A stretch of 35,429 bases of DNA from an uncultured Muribaculaceae bacterium. GTDB lineage: Bacteria; Bacteroidota; Bacteroidia; Bacteroidales; Muribaculaceae. The DNA lies in assembly GCA_947626355.1 (NCBI GenBank), contig CANQRV010000027.1, positions 1 through 35,429 on the forward strand. The letters are read 5' to 3'. The stretch's first letter is position 1. Each line of letters opens with the position of its first letter. Positions 1 through 9,701 of the stretch are shown one piece after another. The notes under the pieces are model-generated. The model was not told the DNA's origin, did not search any database, and saw nothing but the letters and a program-made list of their open reading frames with translations. The position numbers and the translations under genes were made by a program.

Positions 1-168
1 CAAAGGTAACTAAATTCTGCCGGAAATGCATCCCTTTTCATTCCCTTTGGCGAAAGCCTTTCATGTACGTTTCATATGTGACACTGCTTTGCACTGGTTA
101 ATATGTTAGTTTGTTTCTCTTTTGTAGCTTTTTTTGACTTGAAATGTATATACTGAACAAGAATTGGG

Positions 169-200
169 CAAATTTACAAAAAATTTACTAACATATCAAA
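169..200 (-). promoter_or_regulatory. Predicted Bacteroidetes promoter reading off the left edge
   Basis: On the minus strand a TTTG box (197-200) lies exactly 20 bases before TAAATTTG (169-176), which matches the Bacteroidetes -33/-7 consensus. Transcription would begin near 165 and run leftward out of the window, away from the end of the bifunctional-nuclease gene. A second -7-like box, TACCTTTG, is at 1-8 but lacks a good -33. The stretch 1-262 holds no convincing complete gene; a minus-strand ATG at 28-30 is open to the window edge and could be the start of the next gene. Confidence 0.55.
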
Positions 201-262
201 AAGTCACGCCGCAAATGCCCCGTTTTAACAATTTTTATTACAGTGATTTAACATTGCAAATT

Positions 263-892
263 TTAAACGTTTGCATCGCCCCCGTGTCTGCGCTCGATTT
301 CCTTCTTGATCCTGGCGGCCCGCTCGTAGTTCTCATCGGCTACCGCTTTCTCCATGGCCTGCTCCAGCATCTCTTCCGGAAGCTCGGCTATGTCGTCGTC
401 GCTGAAGGCTGCCGGCTGAGATGCTTCTGGCTTCCGCTCCGACATCTTCCAGCGGGCGCCCTGGCCCACTCCCTTGCCGGTCTCCGCGTCGAAGCCCGCC
501 TCGCGCATCACGCTCTCGCTGGTATAGATGGGGGCTCCCACCCTGATGGCGAGTGCCACCGCGTCGCTCGAGCGGCTGTCGATGATGCGTTGCATCTTGC
601 CATCGGAGAGAAGGAGGTTGGCGGCGAAGACGCCGTTGGGGAGTCGCCTGATCTCGACCTCGATCAGCGAGATGCCGAAGGCCGACATGGCCCTGATCAT
701 TGTGTCGTGGGTCAGCGGACGGGGCGGATTCACGTCCTGCAGTTTGCACTCTATGGCCTGTGCCTCGGCATAGCCGATGAATATCGGCAGCCGGCGCGTC
801 GTCCCCTCGGCCTGGAGGATGAGGGCGAATACATTGCTTTCCACCTGCTGGTAGGTGATGCCTATCAATTCAAGTTTATGTCGTTGTTCCAT
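263..892 (-). CDS. Bifunctional nuclease family protein (DUF151) with C-terminal UVR motif
   Basis: A 209-residue protein. Residues about 5-135 match the BFN/DUF151 domain, with the conserved run IDSRSSDAVALAIR near residue 105 and a preceding VxGRPLTHD-like segment (RPLTHDTM). Residues about 165-205 form a helical UVR (UvrB/UvrC-like) motif, with LEQAMEKAVADENYERAARI as its core. BFN proteins have reported DNase/RNase activity in plants, but the bacterial role is poorly known; the UVR motif suggests a nucleic-acid or protein docking surface. The ATG at 892 lies inside the end of mnmA (17-base overlap), so the two are probably translationally coupled. It is the last gene of the 5030-263 leftward unit. 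The family call is firm; the biochemical role is not. Confidence 0.9.
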   Translation of the reverse strand: MEQRHKLELIGITYQQVESNVFALILQAEGTTRRLPIFIGYAEAQAIECKLQDVNPPRPLTHDTMIRAMSAFGISLIEVEIRRLPNGVFAANLLLSDGKMQRIIDSRSSDAVALAIRVGAPIYTSESVMREAGFDAETGKGVGQGARWKMSERKPEASQPAAFSDDDIAELPEEMLEQAMEKAVADENYERAARIKKEIERRHGGDANV

Positions 893-2006
893 TTCCTGTT
901 GTCGCTTCTTTGTTTTTTAGTGTGCGGCGGTGACGCTCCGGCGCCACTATCATGCCCGAGCCCAGACATAGGGCGCGGTCGGGAGTATAGACGATGGCGT
1001 ATTGACCGGGGGCGATGCCCTGTACGGGCTCGTCGGTCTCTATCTCTATGTCGCCGCCTTTCCCACGCCTTATCCAGGCATCGGTGAAGTGTGGAGTGTG
1101 GCGGGTCTTGATCGCCATCCTGAGCCTTTCGTCGTCTTTCCCCTCAAACGGATCACACGTGATCCAGTTTATATTTGAAACGTTGATTACGCGCCCGTAT
1201 TGCTTCGGAGTGTCATATCCGTTGGCTACATACACTACGTTGTCTCTCACGTTCTTCCTCACTACAAACCAGGGCCCTCCGCTGAGGCCGAGGCCCTTCC
1301 GCTGTCCGATGGTGTAGAACCAGTAGCCCCGGTGTATGCCGATCTTGCGTCCGGTGGCTATGTCGACCACCGCGCCTTGCTTTGTGCCGAGCTTGCGCTC
1401 GAGGAAGTCGCTGTAGTCTATCTTGCCCAGAAAGCATATACCCTGCGAGTCTTTGCGTTGTGAGTTGGGCAGACATGCTTCCCTGGCCAGTCGCCTCACC
1501 TCGGCTTTCGTGAGATCGCCGAGCGGAAACATAAGGTGGCTCAGCTGGCTGTAGGAGATCTGTGCGAGAAAGTCGGTCTGGTCTTTCACGGGGTCTGGCG
1601 CCGTGGCGAGATAGAGCCGGCCGTCGATCTCGCGGATCGCCGCGTAGTGCCCTGTGGCCGTCTTGTCGTAGAGATGGCCGTAGCGCTCCTCGAAGAGTCC
1701 GAACTTTATCATCTTGTTGCACATCATGTCGGGGTGGGGTGTAAGCCCTTCCTTCACGGTGCGCAGCGTGTATTCCATCACATATTCCCAGTATTCCTCA
1801 TGCAGCGACACCACATCGAGCGGCAGCGAGTATTTCCTGGCGAGGAGTGTGCATATCTCGATGTCTTCGTCGGCGGAGCAGTTGCCCTCGCCGTTGTCCA
1901 TTCCTATCCGTATGTAGTAGAGGTGTATGTCGTGGCCCTCGGCCACGAGCCTGTCGAGCGCCACGGCGCTGTCGACACCTCCCGAAACGAGCATCGCTAT
2001 CCGCAT
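876..2006 (-). CDS. mnmA: tRNA-specific 2-thiouridylase MnmA
   Basis: MnmA (376 residues) installs the 2-thio group on wobble uridine 34 of tRNA-Lys, -Glu and -Gln, using ATP and a persulfide sulfur donor. The PP-loop SGGVDSA is at residues 8-14. The catalytic cysteine is C96 (PDMMCNKMIKF) and its partner is C191 (DSQGICFLG). Further family blocks are present: the tRNA-contact region around ATGHYA (117-122) and the C-terminal beta-barrel segments HRGYWFYTIGQRKGLGLSGG and YVANGYDTP. Length is normal for the family. The start is four bases from the DoxX stop, and its end overlaps the bifunctional nuclease gene by 17 bases. Pairing of a tRNA-modification gene with a nuclease-like gene may be simple co-transcription. 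No missing motif was seen. Confidence 0.97.
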   Translation of the reverse strand: MRIAMLVSGGVDSAVALDRLVAEGHDIHLYYIRIGMDNGEGNCSADEDIEICTLLARKYSLPLDVVSLHEEYWEYVMEYTLRTVKEGLTPHPDMMCNKMIKFGLFEERYGHLYDKTATGHYAAIREIDGRLYLATAPDPVKDQTDFLAQISYSQLSHLMFPLGDLTKAEVRRLAREACLPNSQRKDSQGICFLGKIDYSDFLERKLGTKQGAVVDIATGRKIGIHRGYWFYTIGQRKGLGLSGGPWFVVRKNVRDNVVYVANGYDTPKQYGRVINVSNINWITCDPFEGKDDERLRMAIKTRHTPHFTDAWIRRGKGGDIEIETDEPVQGIAPGQYAIVYTPDRALCLGSGMIVAPERHRRTLKNKEATTGNGTTT

Positions 2007-2009
2007 GGC

Positions 2010-2516
2010 CTATACCTCCTCGAGCTGCGACTCGCTCTGGTTGTTGCTGTGCAGGATATGCAGCGATAGGAAATAGTCGACGGAGATCTTGCCCGGCCCA
2101 ACAAGCAGGATGAAGAAATAGATGCCCAGAAACATCACCGGCAGATAACCTTGCTGCTGCCAGTCGAGCATGTAGGCCGGGGTGCCGAGCTGGTCGTGGA
2201 GCAGATGCCACTCCGCAACCAGCATGGAGATTACAGGCGGCACGGTCATGATGCGCGTCAGGAAGCCCGACATGATGAAGACCGAGCAGCCGATCTCCAC
2301 CACTATCATCACGGTCATCGATAGCTCCGGGCTCATGCCGAGCACCGAGGGAAACGTGTGGCACATCTCGGCGAAGCACCCAAGCTGCCTGATTCCGAAC
2401 TGCATCAGCATGATGCCCACGAAGAGCCGCAGGAAGAGCCGCCCAAGGTTGGTGTAGGAATATCCGGTGGTGCGGATATAGATCCTTTTTATTATTTTCG
2501 ACAGTGAGCGTGTCAT
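2010..2516 (-). CDS. DoxX family membrane protein
   Basis: A 168-residue integral membrane protein with four hydrophobic segments, starting near residues 24-42, 67-86, 88-104 and 124-142. The first contains GRLFLRLFVGIMLMQFGIRQL, typical of the DoxX family (a four-helix inner-membrane fold). DoxX proteins have been linked to thiol and redox stress (for example with SodA and SseA in mycobacteria), but most bacterial members have no proven substrate. The polar tail (HSNNQSESQLEEV) should be cytoplasmic by the positive-inside rule. It lies 34 bases after the DUF5106 thioredoxin-like gene and 3 bases before mnmA, so it is almost certainly co-transcribed. A redox partnership with the preceding thioredoxin-like protein is plausible but only inferred. 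Confidence 0.85.
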   Translation of the reverse strand: MTRSLSKIIKRIYIRTTGYSYTNLGRLFLRLFVGIMLMQFGIRQLGCFAEMCHTFPSVLGMSPELSMTVMIVVEIGCSVFIMSGFLTRIMTVPPVISMLVAEWHLLHDQLGTPAYMLDWQQQGYLPVMFLGIYFFILLVGPGKISVDYFLSLHILHSNNQSESQLEEV

Positions 2517-2550
2517 ATGGGGTTATATTCTGTGGTTAGTGTTGCGTGAC

Positions 2551-3477
2551 TCAATGATTGGCCTCGGTGGCGGAGAGTGCCACGTTGATGGCGTTGTCAA
2601 CTGTGATGTTTTTGGCAGCTATCGTTCCGTCGCCTCCTATCACATAGAAAGTCGGGGTCAGACGTATGTCGTAGATATCGTCGATATCCTCCGATGCGCC
2701 CACAACCCATTTCGAGGGATAGTCCTTCACCTTTTCCTGCCATCCTTCGGGAGGCGCCGGCATGATGAACATCACGTTGACCTTTCCCTTGTCGATGGCG
2801 TCGCCGAGCTTCAGGTTGGTGTCGAGACGCAGCTTGTCGAGCTGGCAGTCGGTGCAGTCGGGGTCGCCAAACTCTATGATGGTAGGGGTCGACATCGGGT
2901 AATATTCACCGATGGTGCCGTCGGCACGCTCGAATTCGAAATGCGGCGCGGGAGAGCCCTGAAGGCTGCCGCTCAGGATCTTCAGCTGCCGCTCGTAGCG
3001 ACTGCGCTGGAGCTCGCTGATCTTCTTCTGTTTTACTATTCCTTCGAGAAACTTTATGTAGACCTCGTCGATATAGACATCGGCCCGCGGACCGTAGAGG
3101 TTCTCTTCGGCCGCTTTGGTGAACTGGAGAAGGAGTGTCGGGTTTTTCTGCAGCTGCTTCACGAGATTGTCGACCGATGAGAGCGATACCTCGCGGTCGG
3201 CCCAGCGCATCGGGGTTACATAGACCTTGAAGGCGTGGTTGAGTGCTGCCTGGTCCACCGCTTCCTTGCTTTTGAGATCGAGCGGATTCCAGAAATTCTG
3301 CATCAGCCAGTTTGATTTCCCGGTCATGGTGGGGAGCTCCTCCGGAGCCACCGGATATTCGAAAAGGGCCTGTACGGTGAGCTGCTCCTGTGCTGATGCC
3401 GTGCAGGTTGTCGTGAGCATTGCCGGAGCTGCCAGGAGTATGCAGGCCGAGGTCATTATTGTCTTGAGTGTATCCAT
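2551..3477 (-). CDS. Periplasmic thioredoxin-like protein with N-terminal DUF5106-type domain
   Basis: A 308-residue exported protein. Residues 1-29 form a signal peptide ending ASA-Q. Residues about 35-170 are helical and resemble the DUF5106 region seen before thioredoxin domains in Bacteroidetes. Residues about 175-305 are thioredoxin-like: SPAPHFEF (entry strand), the redox pair in DPDCTDCQLDK, and the cis-proline loop LTPTFYVIG. The CxxC pair is CTDC, unlike CGPC of thioredoxin or CPHC of DsbA. The family normally handles disulfide exchange in the periplasm; the substrate here is unknown. It sits between an SGNH hydrolase gene and DoxX in the same leftward unit. The fold and active site are visible; the DUF5106 label is from memory. 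Confidence 0.85.
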   Translation of the reverse strand: MDTLKTIMTSACILLAAPAMLTTTCTASAQEQLTVQALFEYPVAPEELPTMTGKSNWLMQNFWNPLDLKSKEAVDQAALNHAFKVYVTPMRWADREVSLSSVDNLVKQLQKNPTLLLQFTKAAEENLYGPRADVYIDEVYIKFLEGIVKQKKISELQRSRYERQLKILSGSLQGSPAPHFEFERADGTIGEYYPMSTPTIIEFGDPDCTDCQLDKLRLDTNLKLGDAIDKGKVNVMFIMPAPPEGWQEKVKDYPSKWVVGASEDIDDIYDIRLTPTFYVIGGDGTIAAKNITVDNAINVALSATEANH

Positions 3478-3499
3478 TTCTTTTGGTGGTTTTGACCGG

Positions 3500-4171
3500 T
3501 TATTCCTCTATGTAAGGGCGTATGGTTTTGGCCCAGGTCTTGTAGCCCGCGCCGGTGAGATGCAGCCCGTCGTTGGTATACGCTTTGTTCAGTTTTCCGC
3601 AGCTGTCGGAGAGAGCTTTTGTCAGGTCGATGAAGACGGCCCCGTTGCGGGAAGCTATCGTCTCCAGCCTCTTGTTGAGCTCCATGATGGTCTTTTCCTT
3701 GCCGGTCAGGTTCTTGTATCGTTTGAAATCATTATTGACAGGCATCACCGACTGGATGTAGAGCCGGCTTTCCGGCGACTGCCTCCTTATTTCCTTCACG
3801 AGATGTTCGTAGTCCGACGCAAGTCGGTCTACAGTCAGGTTATGGGAGATGTCGTTGATGCCGATGAGCAGGAATATCTTGGAGGGATGTCCGGAGGTCA
3901 CCTGTCCGAGGCGTTTCTCCACCCCCTTTATCACGTCGTTCCGTATGCCGCGGTTTATCACGTTCTCGTTGTTGAAGAGTTCCGAGAATTCCCCTCCGTC
4001 GGTTATGGAGTTGCCGAGCATCACGATATGCGCGCTCTCCACCGGGAGCTTGTCGAAGAGGGTGACACGCTGGTGCCAGTATTCATCCTGCGCGGAAATG
4101 CATAATGCAAAGGTCAATGCGGCAGCTGCCAGCATGATACGGAGATATTTCAGCTTATAGAGCATGGTCAT
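3500..4171 (-). CDS. Secreted SGNH/GDSL hydrolase
   Basis: A 223-residue protein (221 if the second ATG, at 4165, is used). A signal peptide covers about residues 1-27, ending CISAQ. The SGNH blocks are complete: block I MLGNSITDGGEF with nucleophile S55, block II around NRGIRND, block III GINDIS (asparagine of the oxyanion hole), and block V DGLHLTGAGY (aspartate and histidine). It resembles the sialate O-acetylesterase/rhamnogalacturonan-acetylesterase-like group often attached to glycan degradation in Bacteroidetes, so O-deacetylation of a glycan in the periplasm is the best guess. The first ATG lies one base beyond the BadF kinase stop codon, implying coupling with a sugar kinase. The exact ester substrate cannot be read from the sequence. 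Confidence 0.9.
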   Translation of the reverse strand: MTMLYKLKYLRIMLAAAALTFALCISAQDEYWHQRVTLFDKLPVESAHIVMLGNSITDGGEFSELFNNENVINRGIRNDVIKGVEKRLGQVTSGHPSKIFLLIGINDISHNLTVDRLASDYEHLVKEIRRQSPESRLYIQSVMPVNNDFKRYKNLTGKEKTIMELNKRLETIASRNGAVFIDLTKALSDSCGKLNKAYTNDGLHLTGAGYKTWAKTIRPYIEE

Positions 4172-4172
4172 G

Positions 4173-5030
4173 TCAGATGTCGTTGGAGTTGTGGAAATCT
4201 ATAAGACCGTCGATGGGGGAGCGCAGCAACTTACCCACACGGTAGCCCTGGGAGGCGGCGGCCTCGCGGAGCAGTCGCTCGAAGGCGCATGCTATGGAGC
4301 CGGCGAATCCGAGCGGGAGGGAGTGGGCGCCGGGATACATCGCCACGTTCCGCTTTATAAACGCTGTCAGCTCCTCGAGCACGAGCGAGTATATATATGG
4401 ATTCCAGAGATGTTCTTTGAGGAAGGGCACAAGCGAGGCGAGGAATCTATTGGGAAACGGCGTGCGGTAGACGTGTGTGAGGATGGCAGGGAGAGTCAGC
4501 CTGTAGCGGGCCAGGAACTTCTCTTTCACTATGTCGGGGAGCTGTCCTTTGAAGGCGTCGCTCACGAGGCGTTTCCCCAGGGCGGCGCCGCTTCCCTCGT
4601 CGCCGAGCACGTAGCCCAGCGAGGGCACGTTCATCACGATTCTGTCGCCGTTGTACAGGCAGGAGTTGGAGCCGGTGCCGAGTATGCAGGCTATGCCGCG
4701 CTGCGTGCCGAAAAGCGCACGTGCAGCTCCGAGAAGGTCGGTGCTCACCCTGACGTCGGCATCCCCCCAGATGTTGTGGATGGCGGCCGTCATCTTCCGG
4801 CATATCAGCTCTGTGGCGCAGCCTGCTCCGTAATAGTGTATCTCATCCACCCTCCAGCTGTCGCCAAGATCACTGCAGACGTCGCGAAGGGCCTCGTCGA
4901 CATCGGCAAGCTCTGCGAGTAGCGCGTTGAGCCCCGGCTTGGATATACGTGCCGACACGCTCCCGTCGGCTTCCAGGAGCACCCAGTCGATCTTTGTCGA
5001 CCCGGCATCGGCTATCAGTTTTCTTTTCAT
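4173..5030 (-). CDS. BadF/BadG-type kinase, probable N-acetylhexosamine kinase
   Basis: A 285-residue ASKHA-fold protein. The phosphate-1 loop is at the N-terminus (LIADAGSTKIDW), the phosphate-2/adenosine region is ILGTGSNSCLYNGD, and the motif SLGYVLGDEGSGAALG is typical of the BadF/BcrA ATPase family members that phosphorylate amino sugars (eukaryotic NAGK and bacterial MurNAc/GlcNAc kinases of the MurK type). The cysteines that hold the iron-sulfur cluster of true 2-hydroxyacyl-CoA dehydratase activators are absent from the usual context, which argues against that role. It is first in the leftward unit. Its promoter appears to give almost no 5' leader. The start is fixed by the conserved ADAGSTK only six residues in. 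GlcNAc or MurNAc as substrate is an inference. Confidence 0.85.
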   Translation of the reverse strand: MKRKLIADAGSTKIDWVLLEADGSVSARISKPGLNALLAELADVDEALRDVCSDLGDSWRVDEIHYYGAGCATELICRKMTAAIHNIWGDADVRVSTDLLGAARALFGTQRGIACILGTGSNSCLYNGDRIVMNVPSLGYVLGDEGSGAALGKRLVSDAFKGQLPDIVKEKFLARYRLTLPAILTHVYRTPFPNRFLASLVPFLKEHLWNPYIYSLVLEELTAFIKRNVAMYPGAHSLPLGFAGSIACAFERLLREAAASQGYRVGKLLRSPIDGLIDFHNSNDI

Positions 5031-5034
5031 TACA

Positions 5035-5065
5035 CAAAATTATATAAAATTTCCCGAAATTCAAA
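5035..5065 (-). promoter_or_regulatory. Promoter of the kinase-SGNH-thioredoxin-DoxX-mnmA unit
   Basis: On the minus strand TTTG (5062-5065) is followed, 19 bases later, by TAATTTTG (5035-5042), a near-perfect Bacteroidetes promoter. The expected start of transcription is 4-7 bases after the final G, about 5028-5031, while the kinase ATG begins at 5030. The mRNA would therefore have a leader of about one base or none. Confidence 0.75.
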
Positions 5066-5083
5066 CCTGCCGACACATTATAA

Positions 5084-5117
5084 AGACTCCATCCGGCGAT
5101 TTAGCAGGATGGAGTCT
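5084..5117 (-). terminator. Intrinsic terminator after the Dabb gene
   Basis: AGACTCCATCC (5084-5094) and GGATGGAGTCT (5107-5117) form a perfect 11-bp stem around a 12-base loop. On the minus strand it is followed by TTTATAATG, a short U-rich tail. It lies 32 bases past the stop of the Dabb gene and just before the kinase promoter, so it separates the two leftward units. Confidence 0.75.
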
Positions 5118-5148
5118 CTTCTGGTTTCGGTTTTTAAGGCTCTTATGT

Positions 5149-5442
5149 TCAGAATTCATAGTCCACGCATCCGCGTGCTTCCTTCACAGGAGCCACTATC
5201 GAAGCGGCCTCAACATGCGCCGGATGTCTTGCATAGACTGCCACATCGGCCATTGTCGGCACTACAGCCGTCAACACCACATCCCAGTCTTCGGCCGGGT
5301 TCTCATTGACGGCGGCCTCCATCGACTGCAGTACGTCGATTTTTTCCGGAAGCTCCATCAGGGCGTCTCTGAAGCGGCTGGCCACGGTGTGGCGCTCCTC
5401 TTTGCTGCCGCGAAGCTTGAACATCACTATGTGTTTTACCAT
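5149..5442 (-). CDS. Dabb (stress-responsive A/B barrel) family protein
   Basis: A 97-residue protein starting MVKHIVMFKL, the classic first strand of Dabb proteins (dimeric ferredoxin-like barrels). Family residues include the paired helices around ALMELPEKIDVLQSMEAAVN, the strand WDVVLTAVVPT, and YARHPAHVEA, where the HP pair matches the conserved YxxHPxH segment. Members range from uncharacterised stress proteins to olivetolic acid cyclase. The reading frame stays open upstream to 5955, but the conserved N-terminus fixes the start at the ATG at 5442. It follows the ABC-F gene by 29 bases and is the last gene before the terminator at 5084-5117. No catalytic role can be assigned. Confidence 0.88.
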   Translation of the reverse strand: MVKHIVMFKLRGSKEERHTVASRFRDALMELPEKIDVLQSMEAAVNENPAEDWDVVLTAVVPTMADVAVYARHPAHVEAASIVAPVKEARGCVDYEF

Positions 5443-5471
5443 ATCATTATGTTTTTGCGGGTTGTCTTCCC

Positions 5472-7091
<1,620 letters not shown>

Positions 7092-7137
7092 CTATTTACC
7101 GGATATTGCGTTATATAGCTTGTTGTGCTGTGTCTTT

Positions 7138-8229
7138 TCAGTCCTTGTGCTTTCTTTCCACCCCTGAGTTATGGGTGTCGAAGATCTTGAGCGCCGAGTG
7201 GCGGAAGAGGTTCCAGTGGCCACGCTGCAGTGGCGGTATGGCCTCGGGCATCCACGATGGTATCACCTTGAAGTTGGAGGCCGCCCCCTCCGGCTTGGCC
7301 GAGAAGATGAGGTCGTAGTCGGCCGACTTCAGTCTCGCTTTGCCGTCGGCGCCGCGGGTCACTGTCGCCCTTACGAGTGCGCCGCCGCGTGTGTCCACTG
7401 TCTTCATGTTGGAGATGAAGTTGCCCAGCGAATACACCACGAGCACGTCCTTCCCTTCTTTCTCGTTTCTCACGATCTTCATCGGCTGTATCACGTGGGG
7501 ATGCGAGCCTATTATCATATCCACTCCCTGATCGACGAGGAAATCGGCCAGCGAGCGCTGCGAGGCGTTCTCGAGAAGCACGTATTCCACTCCCCAATGC
7601 ACGGCCACCACGATGATCTCCGCTCCGGCATTGCGGGTCTCGGCTATCTCGCGCGCCATCTTCTCGCGGTCGATGAGCGCTATCTCTACCCCGGCGGTCG
7701 GCTCAATGCCGTTGGTGCCGTAGGTATAATTGAGGAATCCGATCTTTATTCCGTGGATATCCTTTATGAATGGTATCACGCTGTCGCGTTGCTGCGGTGT
7801 GTCGTAGGTGCCTATATGGTCTACTCCGAGCGAATCGAGGGCGGTGAGCGTGCGGCGTGCGGCCCTGTCCCTCCTGTCAAGGCAGTGGTTGTTGGCCGTG
7901 AGCATGAGGTCGAAGCCTGCGTCGCGGAGGGCCTGGGCATAGCTGTCGGGGGCTGAGAAGCAGGGATAGCCTGTATAGTCGGGCCCCCCTCCGAGTGGCA
8001 CCTCGAGATTGACCACCGCGTAGTCGGCCTTGGTCACTTCAGGCGCTATCAGTTCGAAACACTCGAGATAGTTGTAGTTGCCGTCGATGCCTAGCTGGCG
8101 GGCTCTGTCGAGCTGGGCCTGATGCTGCATGGCGTCGCCCACGAATAGCAGTTCGGCTTCGACGGGTGCGCCGGGCGTAGCGGCGCCCGTCAGGAAGGAG
8201 ACAAGACTGAATAGTAGCAGCTGAAACAT
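7138..8229 (-). CDS. CapA/PgsA-like metallophosphatase-fold protein
   Basis: A 363-residue exported protein. A hydrophobic leader covers residues 1-22. The CapA (PGA_cap) motifs follow in order: LLFVGDAM (metal-binding aspartate), NLEVPLGG, TANNHCLDR, a glycine-rich strand around GIKIGFLNYTYGTNG, VVAVHWGVEY, IIGSHPHVIQPM and VVYSLGNFISNM. CapA/PgsA is needed for poly-gamma-glutamate capsule export in Bacillus, but most Bacteroidetes homologues have no such capsule operon and their role is unknown; none of the PgsB/C partners is nearby. A TTG two codons upstream (8235) is possible, but the ATG at 8229 precedes a normal leader and is preferred. It begins 13 bases after the DUF4270 gene and is probably co-transcribed. 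Confidence 0.9.
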   Translation of the reverse strand: MFQLLLFSLVSFLTGAATPGAPVEAELLFVGDAMQHQAQLDRARQLGIDGNYNYLECFELIAPEVTKADYAVVNLEVPLGGGPDYTGYPCFSAPDSYAQALRDAGFDLMLTANNHCLDRRDRAARRTLTALDSLGVDHIGTYDTPQQRDSVIPFIKDIHGIKIGFLNYTYGTNGIEPTAGVEIALIDREKMAREIAETRNAGAEIIVVAVHWGVEYVLLENASQRSLADFLVDQGVDMIIGSHPHVIQPMKIVRNEKEGKDVLVVYSLGNFISNMKTVDTRGGALVRATVTRGADGKARLKSADYDLIFSAKPEGAASNFKVIPSWMPEAIPPLQRGHWNLFRHSALKIFDTHNSGVERKHKD

Positions 8230-8242
8230 TTTCAATGTGTTG

Positions 8243-9658
8243 TCAATTGATCACCTGACTTGAGTACGTGAAGATCACGAGTGCCTTGTCGGTGTGGAGA
8301 AGTGTCATTGTGGGTCGTCCTATATAGCGGAGGCAGTCGGTGACGTAGGTGGTCACTGCACCTGTGTATTCGTTTTTGACATCCTCTGTCTCGATCAGTA
8401 CAGGCACGAGAGTGAAGTCCATGTCTTCGTCGGTCACCTCCCCTTTGGCCACGAGGTCTACTATATACTGGCGCATGTTGGAGAATTGATATTCTCCGGT
8501 CGTGGAATTGTAGACGGCGTAGAAGGAGCTTTTGTTGTCGGGGATGCGGTTGCCCGTGAAGAAGGTTGCCAGCTCGCTGGTCTTCACCATCAGAAGGTTG
8601 CCGACCACTCCGATGCCGTAGTCGTTTTCGACTTCCTCGGCGGGAAGCGTCATCGAGAGGCTGCTGATAACCGACATATTGGATTCCGACTCCACATATT
8701 TCTTCACGATCTCCTTTGCCGGGAAGGTGATGCGGCTGAGATATCCGCCTGGCGTGGTGATGATGTCCTCTCCGTTTTGTATCCTTGCCTTGAGGGCGTC
8801 GGCCATACGGTATGATATGTTGTTGCTGCTGAGCACCTCGGGCGACGAGGTGTAGAGCGTCACGGAATCCTTCACGTGGATCTGCCTGGTGACTTTCACC
8901 GAGTCTATCTCCTCCGTGATGTCGGCGAGGTGGTAGTAGTAGGCTATCATGGAGTAGGCTCCGATGTTGCCGACGCATCCGTGGCCGAAGGTAGGTTCCA
9001 CATATATGCCCTGGAAATACTCTGCGAAGCTCTGCGGCCAGCTGAAGATTTCCGGACGCGAGCGGTAGAGGTCGAAGGCCTCCCTGCCGAGCTCGGTCGG
9101 CATTTTCACGTCGATGGCTATGGTCTGCGTTGAATAGCGGGCGGAGTCGGGAAGCGATATGTTGGAGAGTGTGTAGTTCTTCACCCCGAGGCGGCTGTTG
9201 CGGCTATAGTATCCTTCGGGATTGAAATTGTTGTCGATGTCGGAGGGGAGCGCCTTTGTGAGCCTGTAGACGCTAAGCTGCTGCGGAGCGAGCGAGTCGC
9301 CTGTCAGCGAGGTGTTGGAGAGCAGGATCTGGAGCTTCACGGAGTCGACGCGCTCCGACGGGATGGAGTCGGGCACCGGGAGTGATGTGGCACACATCAG
9401 CCTCGACACAAAGGAGCAGTAGAGGTCGCCGTATTCAGGCACACTCAGCGAGCCGAGCATGCTCACCGAGCTGCGAGAGTCGTAGTCGAAATTCTCCACC
9501 ATCACCGACTGGAGATTGTATTCCGTCGAGTCAAGGGTTATGGTCACCTCGTCTCTTGAAAGGGAGGGCCCGATGGGACTTGTCTCATTTTCGCATGAGC
9601 TCACGAATGTGGCCAGGCAGATCGCTGAGGCGCAAAGCAGGGTCGGTATGCGTAGCAT
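8243..9658 (-). CDS. DUF4270-type lipoprotein
   Basis: A 471-residue predicted lipoprotein. The signal peptide ends in a lipobox (TFVSSC), with the lipidated cysteine at C22 followed by ENETSPIGPS. The rest is beta-rich, lacks membrane segments and contains repeated structural motifs (for example RVDSVKLQILLSNTSLTGDSL and YDYDSRSSVSMLGSLSVPEYGDLY). It matches my recollection of the DUF4270 family, which in Bacteroidales sits beside the short glycogen-synthase-like gene, as it does here (43-base gap). The function is unknown; an outer-membrane surface lipoprotein is likely. The E-N-E after the cysteine does not clearly match the published surface-export signal (K then two acidic residues), so its side of the membrane is open. 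Confidence 0.8.
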   Translation of the reverse strand: MLRIPTLLCASAICLATFVSSCENETSPIGPSLSRDEVTITLDSTEYNLQSVMVENFDYDSRSSVSMLGSLSVPEYGDLYCSFVSRLMCATSLPVPDSIPSERVDSVKLQILLSNTSLTGDSLAPQQLSVYRLTKALPSDIDNNFNPEGYYSRNSRLGVKNYTLSNISLPDSARYSTQTIAIDVKMPTELGREAFDLYRSRPEIFSWPQSFAEYFQGIYVEPTFGHGCVGNIGAYSMIAYYYHLADITEEIDSVKVTRQIHVKDSVTLYTSSPEVLSSNNISYRMADALKARIQNGEDIITTPGGYLSRITFPAKEIVKKYVESESNMSVISSLSMTLPAEEVENDYGIGVVGNLLMVKTSELATFFTGNRIPDNKSSFYAVYNSTTGEYQFSNMRQYIVDLVAKGEVTDEDMDFTLVPVLIETEDVKNEYTGAVTTYVTDCLRYIGRPTMTLLHTDKALVIFTYSSQVIN

Positions 9659-9701
9659 GGATTTTTTTCTATAATATATAATGGAATAGCGGGATGGGGC
9701 G

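Noticed and set aside
164..1087. Plus-strand open frame of 307 codons
   Set aside because: It is antisense to the bifunctional nuclease and mnmA genes, both of which have firm family motifs; its translation has an arginine- and leucine-rich composition with no domain.
7171..7956. Plus-strand 261-codon frame
   Set aside because: It is antisense to the CapA-like gene, which has seven ordered family motifs; no independent support exists.
7138..8229. Poly-gamma-glutamate capsule locus
   Set aside because: Only the CapA-like gene is present; no ligase (PgsB/CapB) or PgsC partner lies nearby.
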